DNA of 34,610 nucleotides from an uncultured Prevotella sp. (GCA_900550035.1 URQS01000034.1:1-34610), one strand, 5' to 3'. Positions 9,301 to 17,334 are shown, counted from the first letter of the stretch. Notes: a model not told the origin generated them from the sequence alone. Translations and numbers: made by a program.

Positions 9301-9490
9301 GATACATCTGCCCCTTTGCAGTGGTGGCAGATTGAGGCGTACCTTTAACATTCTGAGCTTGCACTGTCACTCCTCCTATCTGGAATAAGGAGGCGAGGGC
9401 ACAGCCCAAAACAAGATTGCGCATACCTACAGATTCAAGAATCCTACTGCAGGATACGCCCAAAGTGTTTGTCTTCATGCGATCATCCAT
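6359..9490 (-). CDS. SusC/RagA-family TonB-linked outer-membrane transporter
   Basis: The 1043-residue protein is of normal SusC size. A signal peptide ends near VTVQAQ (residue 46). A carboxypeptidase-regulatory-like beta domain spans about 62-133, with YRGVVVDDEDQPLLGVSV and the TDQTGEF turn. The TonB plug follows, with NVLQSLSALDPSF, LFILDGFE and ILKDAASTAIYGSKAANGV (about 254-272), the hallmark of the SusC family. The rest is a beta-barrel ending in the terminal strand SVSASIGLRF, whose last Phe suits Bam recognition. An alternative start is Met5 (9478). It is the first gene of the operon, with a good promoter upstream. Import is powered by TonB-ExbBD; the substrate is not known. Confidence 0.96.
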   Translation of the reverse strand: MDDRMKTNTLGVSCSRILESVGMRNLVLGCALASLFQIGGVTVQAQNVKGTPQSATTAKGQMYRGVVVDDEDQPLLGVSVKDKHGKTLTLTDQTGEFRVMLPAGETTLTFSYVGMKQQKMRMSTGKKNVIRLQADANAIGETVVTGIYSRKKESFTGSAASYRKEELKAIGNQNVLQSLSALDPSFVILENNLAGSDPNAKLNININGTTSINGLSDKYGNDPDQPLFILDGFETTLQRISDMSMDRIESITILKDAASTAIYGSKAANGVVVVETKKPEAGKLRFTYNGSYNVSWADLSDYNLMNASEKLQFEKLSGYYGRLDENGEILDDLNRATYYNRYKNVVAGLDSYWMSEPLRTGFSHDHSFNAEGGDSAFRYGLTMRYRDNGGVMKNSDRQNIDGSVDLSYRIDKFNFSNQTNIYYTKTDNNVVSFSQFAQANPYYSKRDADGEVYKVLESYETINGTQYVYNPLWNYQQKSFNRGDELQFNNNFNVEYRPIPALRLNARLGFTTSRGKSEVFRSPYDTSFAATEEVNRGNYTRSDNNNTSWDGSFIASYGGMTGRHTYNLVAGSQLSERNATSASNTTRGYISDKFWNPNFSNGYAENSRPSSSITKTRSASFYFNGNYAYDMRYLLDFNVRTDGASVYGINNPFSTTYSVGVAWNIHNEHFFKRNKYVSNLKVRYTFGNPGNQNVDAKLANNVYNYYTSYPNPFGLAAMVSKWGNNDLKWKRTQTHNFGLNALMFNNRLSLTLDYNIRKSDPELISVEQPTSTGVSSIPMNIGATDNRSFTITVGLDVIKRKDFIWRLTANMLHTTTKYYNIGNTLEKLNADGRASQSLIRYYDGASTTALWAVRSLGIDPMSGNEIFLYKDGSYSYKWDSNQEVKVGDTTPDAQGNFGTTIRWKGFSLGMNFQYRVGGQTTLSTLLSKVENISDEAIKYNQDRRALHDRWQKPGDRAKFKRINDTSTTNMSTRFIATENTLQCTSISLGYEDTTSQWLKIVGLSSFYCRLYTNNIFRLSTIKEERGLDYPFSRSVSASIGLRF

Positions 9491-9586
9491 ATTAAGTGAT
9501 TATGTTTCAAAAATTCAATTTTAAGCACGTAAAACTATCGTTTTAGCAATATTTGTCAAAAAGTCATTTACAATAGTTACCGGATG

Positions 9587-9616
9587 CAAATATACAAAAA
9601 CATCATAAATAACAAA
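9587..9616 (-). promoter_or_regulatory. Bacteroidota promoter for the susC operon
   Basis: On the minus strand TATATTTG (9594-9587) matches the -7 consensus TAnnTTTG exactly. TTTG (9616-9613) lies 18 bases upstream as a -33 element, close to the preferred spacing. Transcription would begin near 9580, giving a leader of about 90 bases before susC. Nothing else is seen in 9491-9690. Confidence 0.6.
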
Positions 9617-9689
9617 AGAAATGCTAAAAAAAATCTATATAAATTTACTATTTATCGATTTTTAGGGTATTTTTCGTACCTATATCAAC

Positions 9690-9726
9690 AAAAAAGAGGC
9701 GGACTGCATCACTGCACCCCGCCCCA
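9690..9726 (-). terminator. Rho-independent terminator after the oxidoreductase operon
   Basis: Read on the minus strand, GGCGG (9723-9719) pairs with CCGCC (9702-9698), with an inner TGCA/TGCA pairing, and is followed by TCTTTTTTG. It lies about 80 bases after the gamma-subunit stop codon. A second small hairpin, CAATAGAA-A-TTCTATTG (9763-9779), lies between them. Confidence 0.7.
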
Positions 9727-9803
9727 ACAATAATTAATTAGAGAGTTATAAAAAATTAAGTTCAATAGAAATTCTATTGGATGTATTGTTGCAGCCTATA
9801 TGG

Positions 9804-10346
9804 CTACATCTTTGTCATTATCTTCATGCCTTCCTCTACAGCCTGCATGTTGAGAGGAATGAGGCCATGATGGCGCTCGGGCAGAGTCTTGAACAGTGCC
9901 TTGTTCAATCCGTCGGTGCTGACAATCGGGCAAACCTTGAGCAGTCCGCCCAAAACAATCATGTTGAACACCTTCGAGTTCTTCAACTCTGCAGCCTTGT
10001 CCATAGCGTCAATGCGGTATACATTGATATCCTTACGTGTCGGCGGATTGATAATGCCGAAACCATCGTAGATAAGTATGCCGCCCGGCTTTACCTTAGG
10101 CTCGAACTTGTCGAGCGAAGGCTGGTTGAGCACAATAGCCACATCGTAATGGCTGAGAATTGGCGATGAGATGCGCTCGTCGCTGACGATGACTGTGACA
10201 TTGGCGGTTCCGCCACGCTGTTCGGGGCCGTAAGCCGGCATCCATGTCACTTCCTTATCCTCCATAAGTCCGGAGTAGGCCAGTATCTTGCCCATTGAGA
10301 GCACGCCCTGTCCTCCGAAACCTGATATGATTATTTCTGCTTTCAT
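9804..10346 (-). CDS. 2-ketoacid:ferredoxin oxidoreductase, gamma subunit
   Basis: The 180-residue protein begins MKAEIIISGFGGQGVLSMGK; the GFGGQG loop is the signature of the gamma domain of pyruvate/ketoisovalerate/2-oxoglutarate:ferredoxin oxidoreductases. PAYGPEQRGGTANVTVIVSD follows at about 38-57, another family block. The enzyme decarboxylates a 2-oxoacid oxidatively to acyl-CoA and passes electrons to ferredoxin; the reverse reaction can fix CO2 in anaerobes. The start overlaps the beta-subunit stop by 4 bases, so the two are translationally coupled. Family assignment is firm. The substrate (2-oxoglutarate or branched-chain 2-oxoacids) is not decided by sequence alone. Confidence 0.92.
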   Translation of the reverse strand: MKAEIIISGFGGQGVLSMGKILAYSGLMEDKEVTWMPAYGPEQRGGTANVTVIVSDERISSPILSHYDVAIVLNQPSLDKFEPKVKPGGILIYDGFGIINPPTRKDINVYRIDAMDKAAELKNSKVFNMIVLGGLLKVCPIVSTDGLNKALFKTLPERHHGLIPLNMQAVEEGMKIMTKM

Positions 10347-11107
10347 AGGTTTGTCGTGTCTTTTAAGTCGCCCTTGGGATACTGTTTAAACATATTCTCC
10401 TCCATCCACTTGTTGGCCTGGACCGGTGTGAGCTTCCATCCGCTGTTGCAAGTAGCAACAATCTCGACGAGCGACGATCCGCTGCCCTGCATCGAAGCGG
10501 TGAATGCCTTCTTGATGGCAGCCTTGGCCTTGCGTATAGAGGCTACATTCTCAACGCTCTGACGCGATACGTAGCATGTGCCGGGCAGCTGGGCTGCTAT
10601 CTCAGAGAGATTGAGTGGCCATCCGTGCAGACGCGGATCACGACCATAAGGACATGTAGATGTTTTCTGACCGATGAGGGTTGTAGGAGCCATCTGACCG
10701 CCGGTCATACCATATATAGCGTTGTTGATGAATATCATGGCAATGTGTTCGCCACGGTTGAGTGCGTGAATACTCTCTGCCGTACCTATACAAGCCATGT
10801 CGCCGTCGCCCTGATAGGTGAACACGAGACGGTCGGGCCACAGGCGCTTGATAGCTGTGGCGCAGGCTGGAGCACGTCCGTGTGCAGCTTCCTGCCAGTC
10901 GATGTCGATATAATTGTATGCAAACACAGCACAACCTACGGGGCTTACGCCTACCGCCTTGTCCTGCATGCCCATTTCCTCAATTACTTCGGCTACGAGT
11001 TTGTGTACCATGCCGTGTGAGCAACCGGCGCAATAGTGCATATGGTTTTCGTTGAGAAGGTCTGGCTTCTTGTATACCAGGTTCTCGGGTGATACTATAT
11101 CGTTCAT
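10343..11107 (-). CDS. 2-ketoacid:ferredoxin oxidoreductase, beta (TPP-binding) subunit
   Basis: The 254-residue subunit carries the thiamine-pyrophosphate motif GDGDMACIG (about 115-123), with NNAIYGMTGGQ about 15 residues on (the GDG...N Mg-TPP site). An early CAGCSHG block (27-33) and later Cys residues resemble the KorB/VorB-type beta chains that hold TPP near a 4Fe-4S centre. It overlaps the alpha subunit gene upstream and the gamma gene downstream by 4 bases each. It forms the catalytic core with alpha in the cytoplasm. Substrate specificity is unresolved between 2-oxoglutarate and 2-oxoisovalerate. Confidence 0.93.
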   Translation of the reverse strand: MNDIVSPENLVYKKPDLLNENHMHYCAGCSHGMVHKLVAEVIEEMGMQDKAVGVSPVGCAVFAYNYIDIDWQEAAHGRAPACATAIKRLWPDRLVFTYQGDGDMACIGTAESIHALNRGEHIAMIFINNAIYGMTGGQMAPTTLIGQKTSTCPYGRDPRLHGWPLNLSEIAAQLPGTCYVSRQSVENVASIRKAKAAIKKAFTASMQGSGSSLVEIVATCNSGWKLTPVQANKWMEENMFKQYPKGDLKDTTNL

Positions 11108-12186
11108 ACCAATTTCTCCTTTAATACTTTTACCATTTCCTCTGGCTCGGGCACGATGCCACCGAGTCGTCCGTAATGCTCTACAGGTACCTTGCCATTA
11201 ACCGCCAGACGTACATCGTCAACCATCTGTCCGGCATTGATTTCGGCTACAAGTATACCTTTCACCTTAGCTGCTGCAGCTGCAATCTCGTTGGTCGGGA
11301 ACGGCCACAGCGTGATAGGACGGAACAGTCCTACCTTGATGCCTTCGGCACGTGCCATCTCAATGGCCTTCTCGGCTATGCGCGCTGCGCTACCGAATGC
11401 CACAATCATATATTCGGCATCGTCCATGAACTTGGTTTCGTAGCGAACCTCGTTCTCACGTATCTTGCGATACTTCTCCTGCAGGTGCAGATTGCGCTGC
11501 TCCATAACCTCCGACTTCAACTCGAGCGAAGTGATTACGTTGGGCTTGCGACCCTTTGAGCGTCCTGTTGATGCCCATGGACACTCGCGCAGAATCTCCT
11601 CTTCGGTGCGACGGGGCTTGATAGGCGGCAGCACCACCTTCTCCATCATCTGTCCGATTACACCGTCGCTAAGAATCATAGCAGGTATACGATATTTAAA
11701 GGCAAGCGTGAAGCCAAGATCGACGAAGTCTGCCATTTCCTGCACCGAGTTAGGTGCAAGCACAATGATGTAATAGTCACCATTGCCGCCACCACGTGTG
11801 GCCTGGAAATAGTCACTCTGCGACGGCTGGATGGTACCCAGTCCAGGACCTCCACGCTGTACATTTACTATAAGTCCGGGAACTTCAGCGCCTGCCATGT
11901 AGGAAATGCCTTCCTGCATGAGCGACACACCAGGACTTGACGACGAGGTCATTACCTTCTTACCGGCACCACCACCACCATAAACCATGTTGATGGATGC
12001 CACCTCACTCTCTGCCTGTACTACAACCATACCGGTTGTTTCCCACGGCTTGAGCTCGGCAAGTGTTTCAATGACTTCTGTCTGTGGCGTAATTGGATAG
12101 CCGAAATAGCCATCGGCGCCACAACGAATAGCAGCGTGGGCAAGAGCCTCGTTGCCTTTCATAAGTTTAACTTCCTGTTCTGCCAT
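11104..12186 (-). CDS. vorB: 2-ketoacid:ferredoxin oxidoreductase, alpha subunit (VorB-like)
   Basis: The ATG at 12186 gives MAEQEVKLMKGNEALAHAAI and is preceded by GGAGG nine bases upstream, inside the end of the ferredoxin gene; this is better than the longer frame starting at 12228. The 360-residue product has the pyrimidine-binding domain with GYFGYPITPQTEV (about 27-39) and a C-terminal transketolase-like domain with LFRPITLWPFP and AEINAGQMVDDVR. Length and motifs fit the alpha chain often named 3-methyl-2-oxobutanoate dehydrogenase subunit VorB in this phylum. The gene is 5 bases from the ferredoxin stop and overlaps the beta gene by 4 bases. KorA for 2-oxoglutarate is the alternative name. 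Confidence 0.92.
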   Translation of the reverse strand: MAEQEVKLMKGNEALAHAAIRCGADGYFGYPITPQTEVIETLAELKPWETTGMVVVQAESEVASINMVYGGGGAGKKVMTSSSSPGVSLMQEGISYMAGAEVPGLIVNVQRGGPGLGTIQPSQSDYFQATRGGGNGDYYIIVLAPNSVQEMADFVDLGFTLAFKYRIPAMILSDGVIGQMMEKVVLPPIKPRRTEEEILRECPWASTGRSKGRKPNVITSLELKSEVMEQRNLHLQEKYRKIRENEVRYETKFMDDAEYMIVAFGSAARIAEKAIEMARAEGIKVGLFRPITLWPFPTNEIAAAAAKVKGILVAEINAGQMVDDVRLAVNGKVPVEHYGRLGGIVPEPEEMVKVLKEKLV

Positions 12187-12191
12187 AGCGA

Positions 12192-12425
12192 TTAGTCCTC
12201 CATTTTTTTTCTGTAAACTGTTATACATCCGTCAGGACATACAATACCGCACGACGCGCATCCGATACATTCGTCCGGAAGCACTGCCTCAGCATAGCGA
12301 TAGCCATGCACATTGACGGCTTTCGCTGACAGGGCAATCACATTTTTTGGGCAAGCCACCACGCAAAGGGAGCAGCCCTTGCACCGGTCGGTATTGACCA
12401 CGATGACACCTTTAATTTTTCCCAT
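12192..12425 (-). CDS. 2x[4Fe-4S] ferredoxin-like delta subunit
   Basis: This 77-residue protein contains two complete cluster motifs, CKGCSLCVVACP (about 15-26) and CIGCASCGIVCP (about 53-64). It is the electron-accepting subunit (delta) of the 2-ketoacid oxidoreductase, encoded directly upstream of alpha in the usual four-gene arrangement. Its 3' end contains the ribosome-binding site of the alpha gene, suggesting coupled translation. Confidence 0.93.
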   Translation of the reverse strand: MGKIKGVIVVNTDRCKGCSLCVVACPKNVIALSAKAVNVHGYRYAEAVLPDECIGCASCGIVCPDGCITVYRKKMED

Positions 12426-12463
12426 AGTTTTTCGTTTTGTTTTAGGGTGTGTAGTTTATTTGA

Positions 12464-12643
12464 TTAAGGGTTATACATGTCTTTGCAACGATAAGCAAGT
12501 ATGTCGTCAAGCATCTGTTTGGCTTCGACGGCTGGCGAATCGGGGTCGAGGGCTATCGCTTCAAGATAGCAGTCGAGAGCATGCTTCCAGTCGCCCTTGC
12601 GTCTGTGCTCATTACCGAGCTTGTAATAATCCTCTGCTGTCAT
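12464..12643 (-). CDS. Small TPR protein upstream of the oxidoreductase genes
   Basis: The preferred start at 12643 gives 59 residues, MTAEDYYKLGNEHRRKGDWK onward. One complete TPR unit is visible (YYKLGNEHRRKGDWKHALDCYLEAIALDPDSPA), plus a partial capping helix. A longer frame to 12694 would translate an intergenic direct repeat and is less likely. The gene sits 38 bases before the ferredoxin and 53 bases after folD, so it probably belongs to the same transcript. A role in assembling the oxidoreductase is possible but unproven. Confidence 0.7.
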   Translation of the reverse strand: MTAEDYYKLGNEHRRKGDWKHALDCYLEAIALDPDSPAVEAKQMLDDILAYRCKDMYNP

Positions 12644-12655
12644 TGTTATATTAAG

Positions 12656-12683
12656 GTTGAGATGGTGTGATGTTGAGATGGTG
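12656..12683. repeat. 12-bp direct repeat GTTGAGATGGTG
   Basis: Copies lie at 12656-12667 and 12672-12683, with a third identical copy at 24695-24706 after pyrD. This is a dispersed short intergenic repeat lying between folD and the small TPR gene. Confidence 0.6.
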
Positions 12684-12696
12684 GACAACATCACAA

Positions 12697-13566
12697 CTAC
12701 TTACCAACTGCCGCCTGAAGCGTGTTCTTCATGAGCGAGCAAATCGTCATCGGACCCACGCCACCAGGTACAGGTGTGATGTATGAACACTTGGGTGCAA
12801 CCTCATCGAATTTCACGTCACCATTAAGACGGTAGCCGTTCTTGCGTGTAGCATCGGGCACACGTGTTGTGCCTACATCGATGATTACCGCTCCAGGCTT
12901 CACCATATCGGCTGTCACAAAGTCGGGGCGACCTATTGCAGCAATGATGATGTCTGCCTCAAGACATTCGTGCTTGATGTCCTTGGTGTGCGAGTGGCAC
13001 ACAGTGACGGTGCAGTCGCCATACTGCTTCTGCATCATAAGCTGCGCCATAGGCTTGCCCACGATGTTGCTGCGACCGAGCACTACGCACTTCTTGCCTG
13101 CTGTCTCGATGCCGTAGCGCTTGAGCAGCGTCACGATACCAAGCGGTGTGGCAGAGATGAAGCACGGCAGTCCGATGGCCATGCGACCCACGTTGACTGG
13201 ATGAAATCCGTCAACGTCCTTGCGATAGTCGATAGCTTCTATTATCTTCTGCTCGTCAATGTGGCGCGGCAGCGGCAACTGCACGATAAATCCGTCTACG
13301 TCGGCATCGCAGTTGAGTTTGTCGACACAAGCCAGCAGCTCTTCCTCGGTGACATCGTCCTCATAGCGAATGAGTGTCGACTTGAAGCCACACTTCTCAC
13401 AAGCCAGAACCTTGTTCTTGACGTATGTCTCCGAACCTCCGTCGTGGCCTACGAGCACGGCAGCCAGATGTGGCTGCTTGCCTCCCTTAGCCATTATGGC
13501 CTTCACTTCTTCTGCTATTTCAGCCTTTATGGCTTCGGCAGTTGCTTTTCCGTCTATCAGTTGCAT
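12697..13566 (-). CDS. folD: Bifunctional methylenetetrahydrofolate dehydrogenase/cyclohydrolase
   Basis: The 289-residue length is standard. The active-site YVKNK segment has Tyr48 and catalytic Lys52. VDGFIVQLPLPRHID (about 95-109), DVDGFHPVNVGRM, the NADP-binding VVLGRSNIVGKP and the C-terminal PVPGGVGPMT are all present. FolD interconverts methylene-, methenyl- and 10-formyl-tetrahydrofolate in the cytoplasm. It starts 11 bases after ffh and is probably transcribed with it. Confidence 0.97.
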   Translation of the reverse strand: MQLIDGKATAEAIKAEIAEEVKAIMAKGGKQPHLAAVLVGHDGGSETYVKNKVLACEKCGFKSTLIRYEDDVTEEELLACVDKLNCDADVDGFIVQLPLPRHIDEQKIIEAIDYRKDVDGFHPVNVGRMAIGLPCFISATPLGIVTLLKRYGIETAGKKCVVLGRSNIVGKPMAQLMMQKQYGDCTVTVCHSHTKDIKHECLEADIIIAAIGRPDFVTADMVKPGAVIIDVGTTRVPDATRKNGYRLNGDVKFDEVAPKCSYITPVPGGVGPMTICSLMKNTLQAAVGK

Positions 13567-13577
13567 ATTGTTATGTT

Positions 13578-14930
13578 TTAAAACTTAGGCATTCCGGGCA
13601 TTCCCTTCATCTTACCCATCATTCCAGCCATCTTTGCCATATTGGTTCCGGTGACGAGCTTCATCATCTTGCGTGTCTGGTCAAACTGCTTGATGAGTCG
13701 GTTCACCTCCTGGATGTTGGTTCCGCTACCCTTTGCTATACGCATGCGGCGGCTCTGGTTGAGGATTTCAGGATTAGAGCGTTCCTTCGGAGTCATACTC
13801 TTGATGATGGCCTCGATGCCCTTGAATGCGTTGTCGTCGATGTCGACATCTTTGATGGCCTTGCCAACGCCAGGTATCATAGATGCGAGGTCCTTGAGGT
13901 TGCCCATCTTCTTTATCTGCTCAATCTGTCCGAGGAAGTCGTTGAAGTCAAACTTGTTCTTCTGAATCTTCTTTTGAAGGCGACGTGCCTCTTCCTCGTC
14001 AAACTGCTCCTGAGCGCGCTCTACAAGACTCACGATGTCGCCCATGCCGAGGATACGGTCGGCCATACGCGACGGGTGGAATACGTCGATAGCTTCCATC
14101 TTCTCGCCTGTTCCGACAAACTTGATTGGCTTTGTCACAACAGTGCGGATAGAAAGAGCGGCACCACCACGTGTGTCACCGTCGAGCTTAGTGAGCACTA
14201 CGCCGTCGAAGTCGAGACGGTCGTTGAACTCCTTGGCTGTATTTACAGCGTCCTGACCAGTCATTGAGTCGACTACAAAAAGTGTCTCGTCGGGGTTGAT
14301 GGCGTTCTTGAGATTTGAAATCTCGTTCATCATCTCCTCGTCGACAGCCAAACGACCCGCTGTATCGACAATCACTACATCGTAGCTCTTTGCCTTTGCC
14401 TCACGCAGAGCGTTGTTGGCAATGGCTATTACGTCCTTGTTGTCGGGCTCTGAATATACGGGTACACCTACCTGCTCGCCTACCACTTTGAGCTGGTCGA
14501 TAGCAGCCGGACGATAAACGTCGCAGGCTACGAGCAACGGCTTCTTGTGCTGCTTGGTCTTGAGCATATTGGCAAGCTTGCCCGAGAATGTTGTCTTACC
14601 CGAACCCTGCAAACCGCTCATGAGGATGATAGCAGGACGACCGGTCAAGTGCAATTCAGCTGCTTCGCCACCCATAAGGTCGGCCAATTCGTCGTGCACA
14701 ATCTTAACCATAAGCTGGCTCGGCTTCACGGCTGTGAGCACATTCATACCCATGGCCTTCTTCTTGACAGTATCGGTAAATGTCTTTGCTACCTTGTAGT
14801 TAACGTCGGCATCAAGCAATGCACGTCTTACGTCTTTAAGTGTTTCTGCAACGTTGATTTCGGTGATTTTTCCCTCACCTTTGAGTATCTTAAAACTGCG
14901 TTCCAGTCTGTCGCTTAAATTTTCGAACAT
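13578..14930 (-). CDS. ffh: Signal recognition particle protein Ffh
   Basis: The 450-residue protein has the N-terminal helical domain (1-85), the GTPase domain with P-loop GLQGSGKT (106-113), DVYRPAAIDQL, DTAGR and TKLDGDTRGGAALS, and a Met-rich M domain from about 325 ending in MAKMAGMMGKMKGMPGMPKF. It binds 4.5S RNA and signal sequences and targets nascent membrane proteins through FtsY. It is the first gene of a minus-strand run continuing into folD. No SRP RNA gene was seen nearby. Confidence 0.98.
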   Translation of the reverse strand: MFENLSDRLERSFKILKGEGKITEINVAETLKDVRRALLDADVNYKVAKTFTDTVKKKAMGMNVLTAVKPSQLMVKIVHDELADLMGGEAAELHLTGRPAIILMSGLQGSGKTTFSGKLANMLKTKQHKKPLLVACDVYRPAAIDQLKVVGEQVGVPVYSEPDNKDVIAIANNALREAKAKSYDVVIVDTAGRLAVDEEMMNEISNLKNAINPDETLFVVDSMTGQDAVNTAKEFNDRLDFDGVVLTKLDGDTRGGAALSIRTVVTKPIKFVGTGEKMEAIDVFHPSRMADRILGMGDIVSLVERAQEQFDEEEARRLQKKIQKNKFDFNDFLGQIEQIKKMGNLKDLASMIPGVGKAIKDVDIDDNAFKGIEAIIKSMTPKERSNPEILNQSRRMRIAKGSGTNIQEVNRLIKQFDQTRKMMKLVTGTNMAKMAGMMGKMKGMPGMPKF

Positions 14931-15040
14931 ATATGTTTTCTTTTCTTTTTGGTTTTCTTAAAATCGTCTGTGGCGACCCTTAAAGCCGCGCTGATTATAT
15001 GTTAGTATGGTGCACACCATTCTCTCTCATATAGTATGTA

Positions 15041-15073
15041 CAAAAGTAAACAAAAAATAACGAGCAATGCAAA
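15041..15073 (-). promoter_or_regulatory. Promoter for ffh-folD
   Basis: On the minus strand TACTTTTG (15048-15041) fits the -7 consensus and TTTG (15073-15070) is 21 bases upstream as the -33 element. The predicted leader is about 100 bases. The remainder of 14931-15190 shows only AT-rich DNA and a weak GTGTA/TACAC hairpin. Confidence 0.6.
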
Positions 15074-15190
15074 GAACAGTATGCGTTTTAATTTATTTTA
15101 AAATACTTTTTATCAAATATGCGCACTAATATATGGTTTGTGCACATAAAGTAGGTATTGAAACTCTTGTGTATATGTATGTACACGTAC

Positions 15191-17263
15191 TTATTTTAGG
15201 TATATCTCATTAAGTTCAGTAGCCACCAGTTCCTCACGCACAAGGCTGGCAAGTGCCACAGGCAGCACCTCACGTGGACAGTCTATCTGCTGCAGTTCGG
15301 TGACATGATGGCGCTTACGGTCGGCAAGGAGCGACATGATTAGCTGGCGTGCCTTTTGTTCCGGTGCTTCCGAACTCTTGCCCTTATGACTAAGACATAC
15401 GTCGCATCGCTCGCAATCATGGCTGTCGGTCTCGCCAAAGTAGCCAAGCAACTGACGGCTGCGGCAAACGCTGTCGTTCGATGCATATTCAATCATAGAG
15501 TGTATGCGTGCCTCAAACTGCTCGCGACGGTCCTCGTACACCTCACGCGGAATGACGATGTCTTCAGCCAGCACACGGTCTCTGACGTAGGTGACGAGCG
15601 GCACGGAGCGTTGCGGTATGAAGTGCAGTATATGTCGCATACTCAGACTCTTTAGTATAAGATACACCTGCTGCTGTGTGAGTCCGGTGAGCTGCGCCAG
15701 CCGACTCTCCTCGATATAGCGATAGTCGATGAAGAGTCCGCTATACTCGCGCAATGCGGCTGTGATGACAGCCTCCTCGTTGGGGCTTGTAGAGTATAGC
15801 TGATAGAGCTGGTCGCGTTCGAGTATGAACTTCATACGTGTACGCGAGTCGGGCTCGGTCTCATATTCGATGTATCCGGCACGTGCCAGTATACGAAGAG
15901 CCGAATTGGCTATAGTTGGGAAATGCTTGAACGTGCGGCAGAAGCGGTCGAGATCGAGTGCAAAAGTGTGTCCTGCCCCATCGTCGGCTGCCACTTGCAG
16001 GAAATAGGCAAGATGGTCGTAGACGTTGCAGATGGTCTGGCGGTCGGGAAATTCCTCAAGCACTCGCCGGTCAAGACGCAAACGGTCGCTGTCGTTATAT
16101 AGCAACACGGCGTAGGCACGTTCTCCATCACGGCCGGCACGGCCGGCCTCTTGAAAATACGCCTCAATAGAATTTGGACAGTCTATGTGCACTACAAGTC
16201 GCACGTCTGGTTTGTCGATGCCCATTCCGAATGCGTTGGTAGCCACCATCACACGCTTCTCGTCATCGTGCCACTGCTGTTGGCGCAGGTCCTTAACGGC
16301 ATGTTCCAGTCCGGCATGATAGAATGTGGCGCTGATGTCGTTCTGTTCTATCAGTTCGCTTATCTCCTTGGTGCGTCGGCGACTGCGCACATATACTATG
16401 GCGCTGCCACGTGTCGACTTGAGTATGTGTATCAATTCCTCGTCCTTGTTGCCTGTGTTGCGCACCACATACGTCAGGTTCTTGCGCTCGAAGCTCATGC
16501 GGAACACGTTCTTTTCGCTGAATCCGAGCCTGTCCTGTATGTCGTCTATCACCTGCGGGGTGGCAGTGGCAGTTAGAGCAAGCACAGGAACATCGGGCTT
16601 AAACTGGCGTATGTCGGCGATGTGCAGATAGGAAGGGCGGAAGTCGTAGCCCCATTGCGATATGCAGTGAGCCTCATCAACGGTGATAAAGCTAACCTTC
16701 ATGTGCTCAAGCTTTGCCTTGAACAGTTCGGTGCCAATACGTTCGGGCGACACATACAGCAGTTTGGTGCCACCAAGTATGCAGTTGTCAAGTACGCCCA
16801 ATATCTCACGGCGACTCATTCCCGAATATATGGCTGCTGCAATGATACCACGACGGCGTAGGTTCTGCACCTGGTCTTTCATCAAGGCTATGAGCGGAGT
16901 CACTACTATACACGTTCCTTCCATGGCAAGTGCCGGAACCTGAAACGTCAGCGACTTGCCTCCACCGGTAGGCATAAGTCCAAGTGTGTCCTTACGCTGC
17001 ATTATGCTGTTGATGATGTCGCCCTGAATGCCACGAAAAGCAGGATAGCCCCAGTATTTGTGAAGGATGGAAAGCAAAGACTCTGCCCCACAAAGGCCAC
17101 AAACCCCACAAAGCCCCACCCCCGACCCCTCCCCCACAGGGAGGGGAGTGGTATGTTCGGTTACGCTCACATCGTAAGCATCGGATTCACACATCGACTT
17201 CTCGTGTTCATCTGACGAATTGCCTGATGTTGGCATTATAGGGTCTTTTATATCTGTTTCCAT
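15191..17263 (-). CDS. recQ: ATP-dependent DNA helicase RecQ with repeat-derived N-terminus
   Basis: The start at 17263 (ATG) gives 690 residues. The helicase core begins near residue 60: LLSILHKYWGYPAFRGIQ, Walker A MPTGGGKS (97-104), TVDEAHCISQWG, TATATP, and the C-terminal RecA domain with YFQEAGRAGRDG. The RQC zinc site appears as CRSRQLLGYFG...CERCDVC. The tail is a winged-helix-like segment and not an obvious HRDC. RecQ unwinds recombination and stalled-fork structures 3'-5'. The first ~60 residues are unusual: TTPLPVGEGSGVGLCGVCG is a translation of a GC-rich dispersed repeat (17088-17158). There is no Met between this stretch and the helicase domain, so the repeat is most likely translated. 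It lies downstream of recJ on the same strand. Confidence 0.95.
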   Translation of the reverse strand: METDIKDPIMPTSGNSSDEHEKSMCESDAYDVSVTEHTTPLPVGEGSGVGLCGVCGLCGAESLLSILHKYWGYPAFRGIQGDIINSIMQRKDTLGLMPTGGGKSLTFQVPALAMEGTCIVVTPLIALMKDQVQNLRRRGIIAAAIYSGMSRREILGVLDNCILGGTKLLYVSPERIGTELFKAKLEHMKVSFITVDEAHCISQWGYDFRPSYLHIADIRQFKPDVPVLALTATATPQVIDDIQDRLGFSEKNVFRMSFERKNLTYVVRNTGNKDEELIHILKSTRGSAIVYVRSRRRTKEISELIEQNDISATFYHAGLEHAVKDLRQQQWHDDEKRVMVATNAFGMGIDKPDVRLVVHIDCPNSIEAYFQEAGRAGRDGERAYAVLLYNDSDRLRLDRRVLEEFPDRQTICNVYDHLAYFLQVAADDGAGHTFALDLDRFCRTFKHFPTIANSALRILARAGYIEYETEPDSRTRMKFILERDQLYQLYSTSPNEEAVITAALREYSGLFIDYRYIEESRLAQLTGLTQQQVYLILKSLSMRHILHFIPQRSVPLVTYVRDRVLAEDIVIPREVYEDRREQFEARIHSMIEYASNDSVCRSRQLLGYFGETDSHDCERCDVCLSHKGKSSEAPEQKARQLIMSLLADRKRHHVTELQQIDCPREVLPVALASLVREELVATELNEIYLK
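17088..17158 (-). repeat. GC-rich dispersed repeat, copy A, inside recQ
   Basis: Read on the minus strand it runs from CATACCACTCCCCTCCCTG through GGGGGTGGGGCTTTGTGGGG. Its core forms an 8-bp hairpin, CCCCTCCC (17126-17133) with GGGAGGGG (17139-17146). It is nearly identical to copy B at 17335-17392 but in the opposite orientation, and lies in frame inside recQ. Confidence 0.8.
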
Positions 17264-17334
17264 CAATCAACAAAAAAACACAACAAAATCTTTATCGCAA
17301 TCAAAGCACAGCAACCAAATCACAGCAATCAAAG

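Noticed and set aside
14931..15190. SRP (4.5S) RNA gene next to ffh
   Set aside because: No GGAA-tetraloop hairpin typical of the 4.5S RNA core was recognised in this AT-rich gap.
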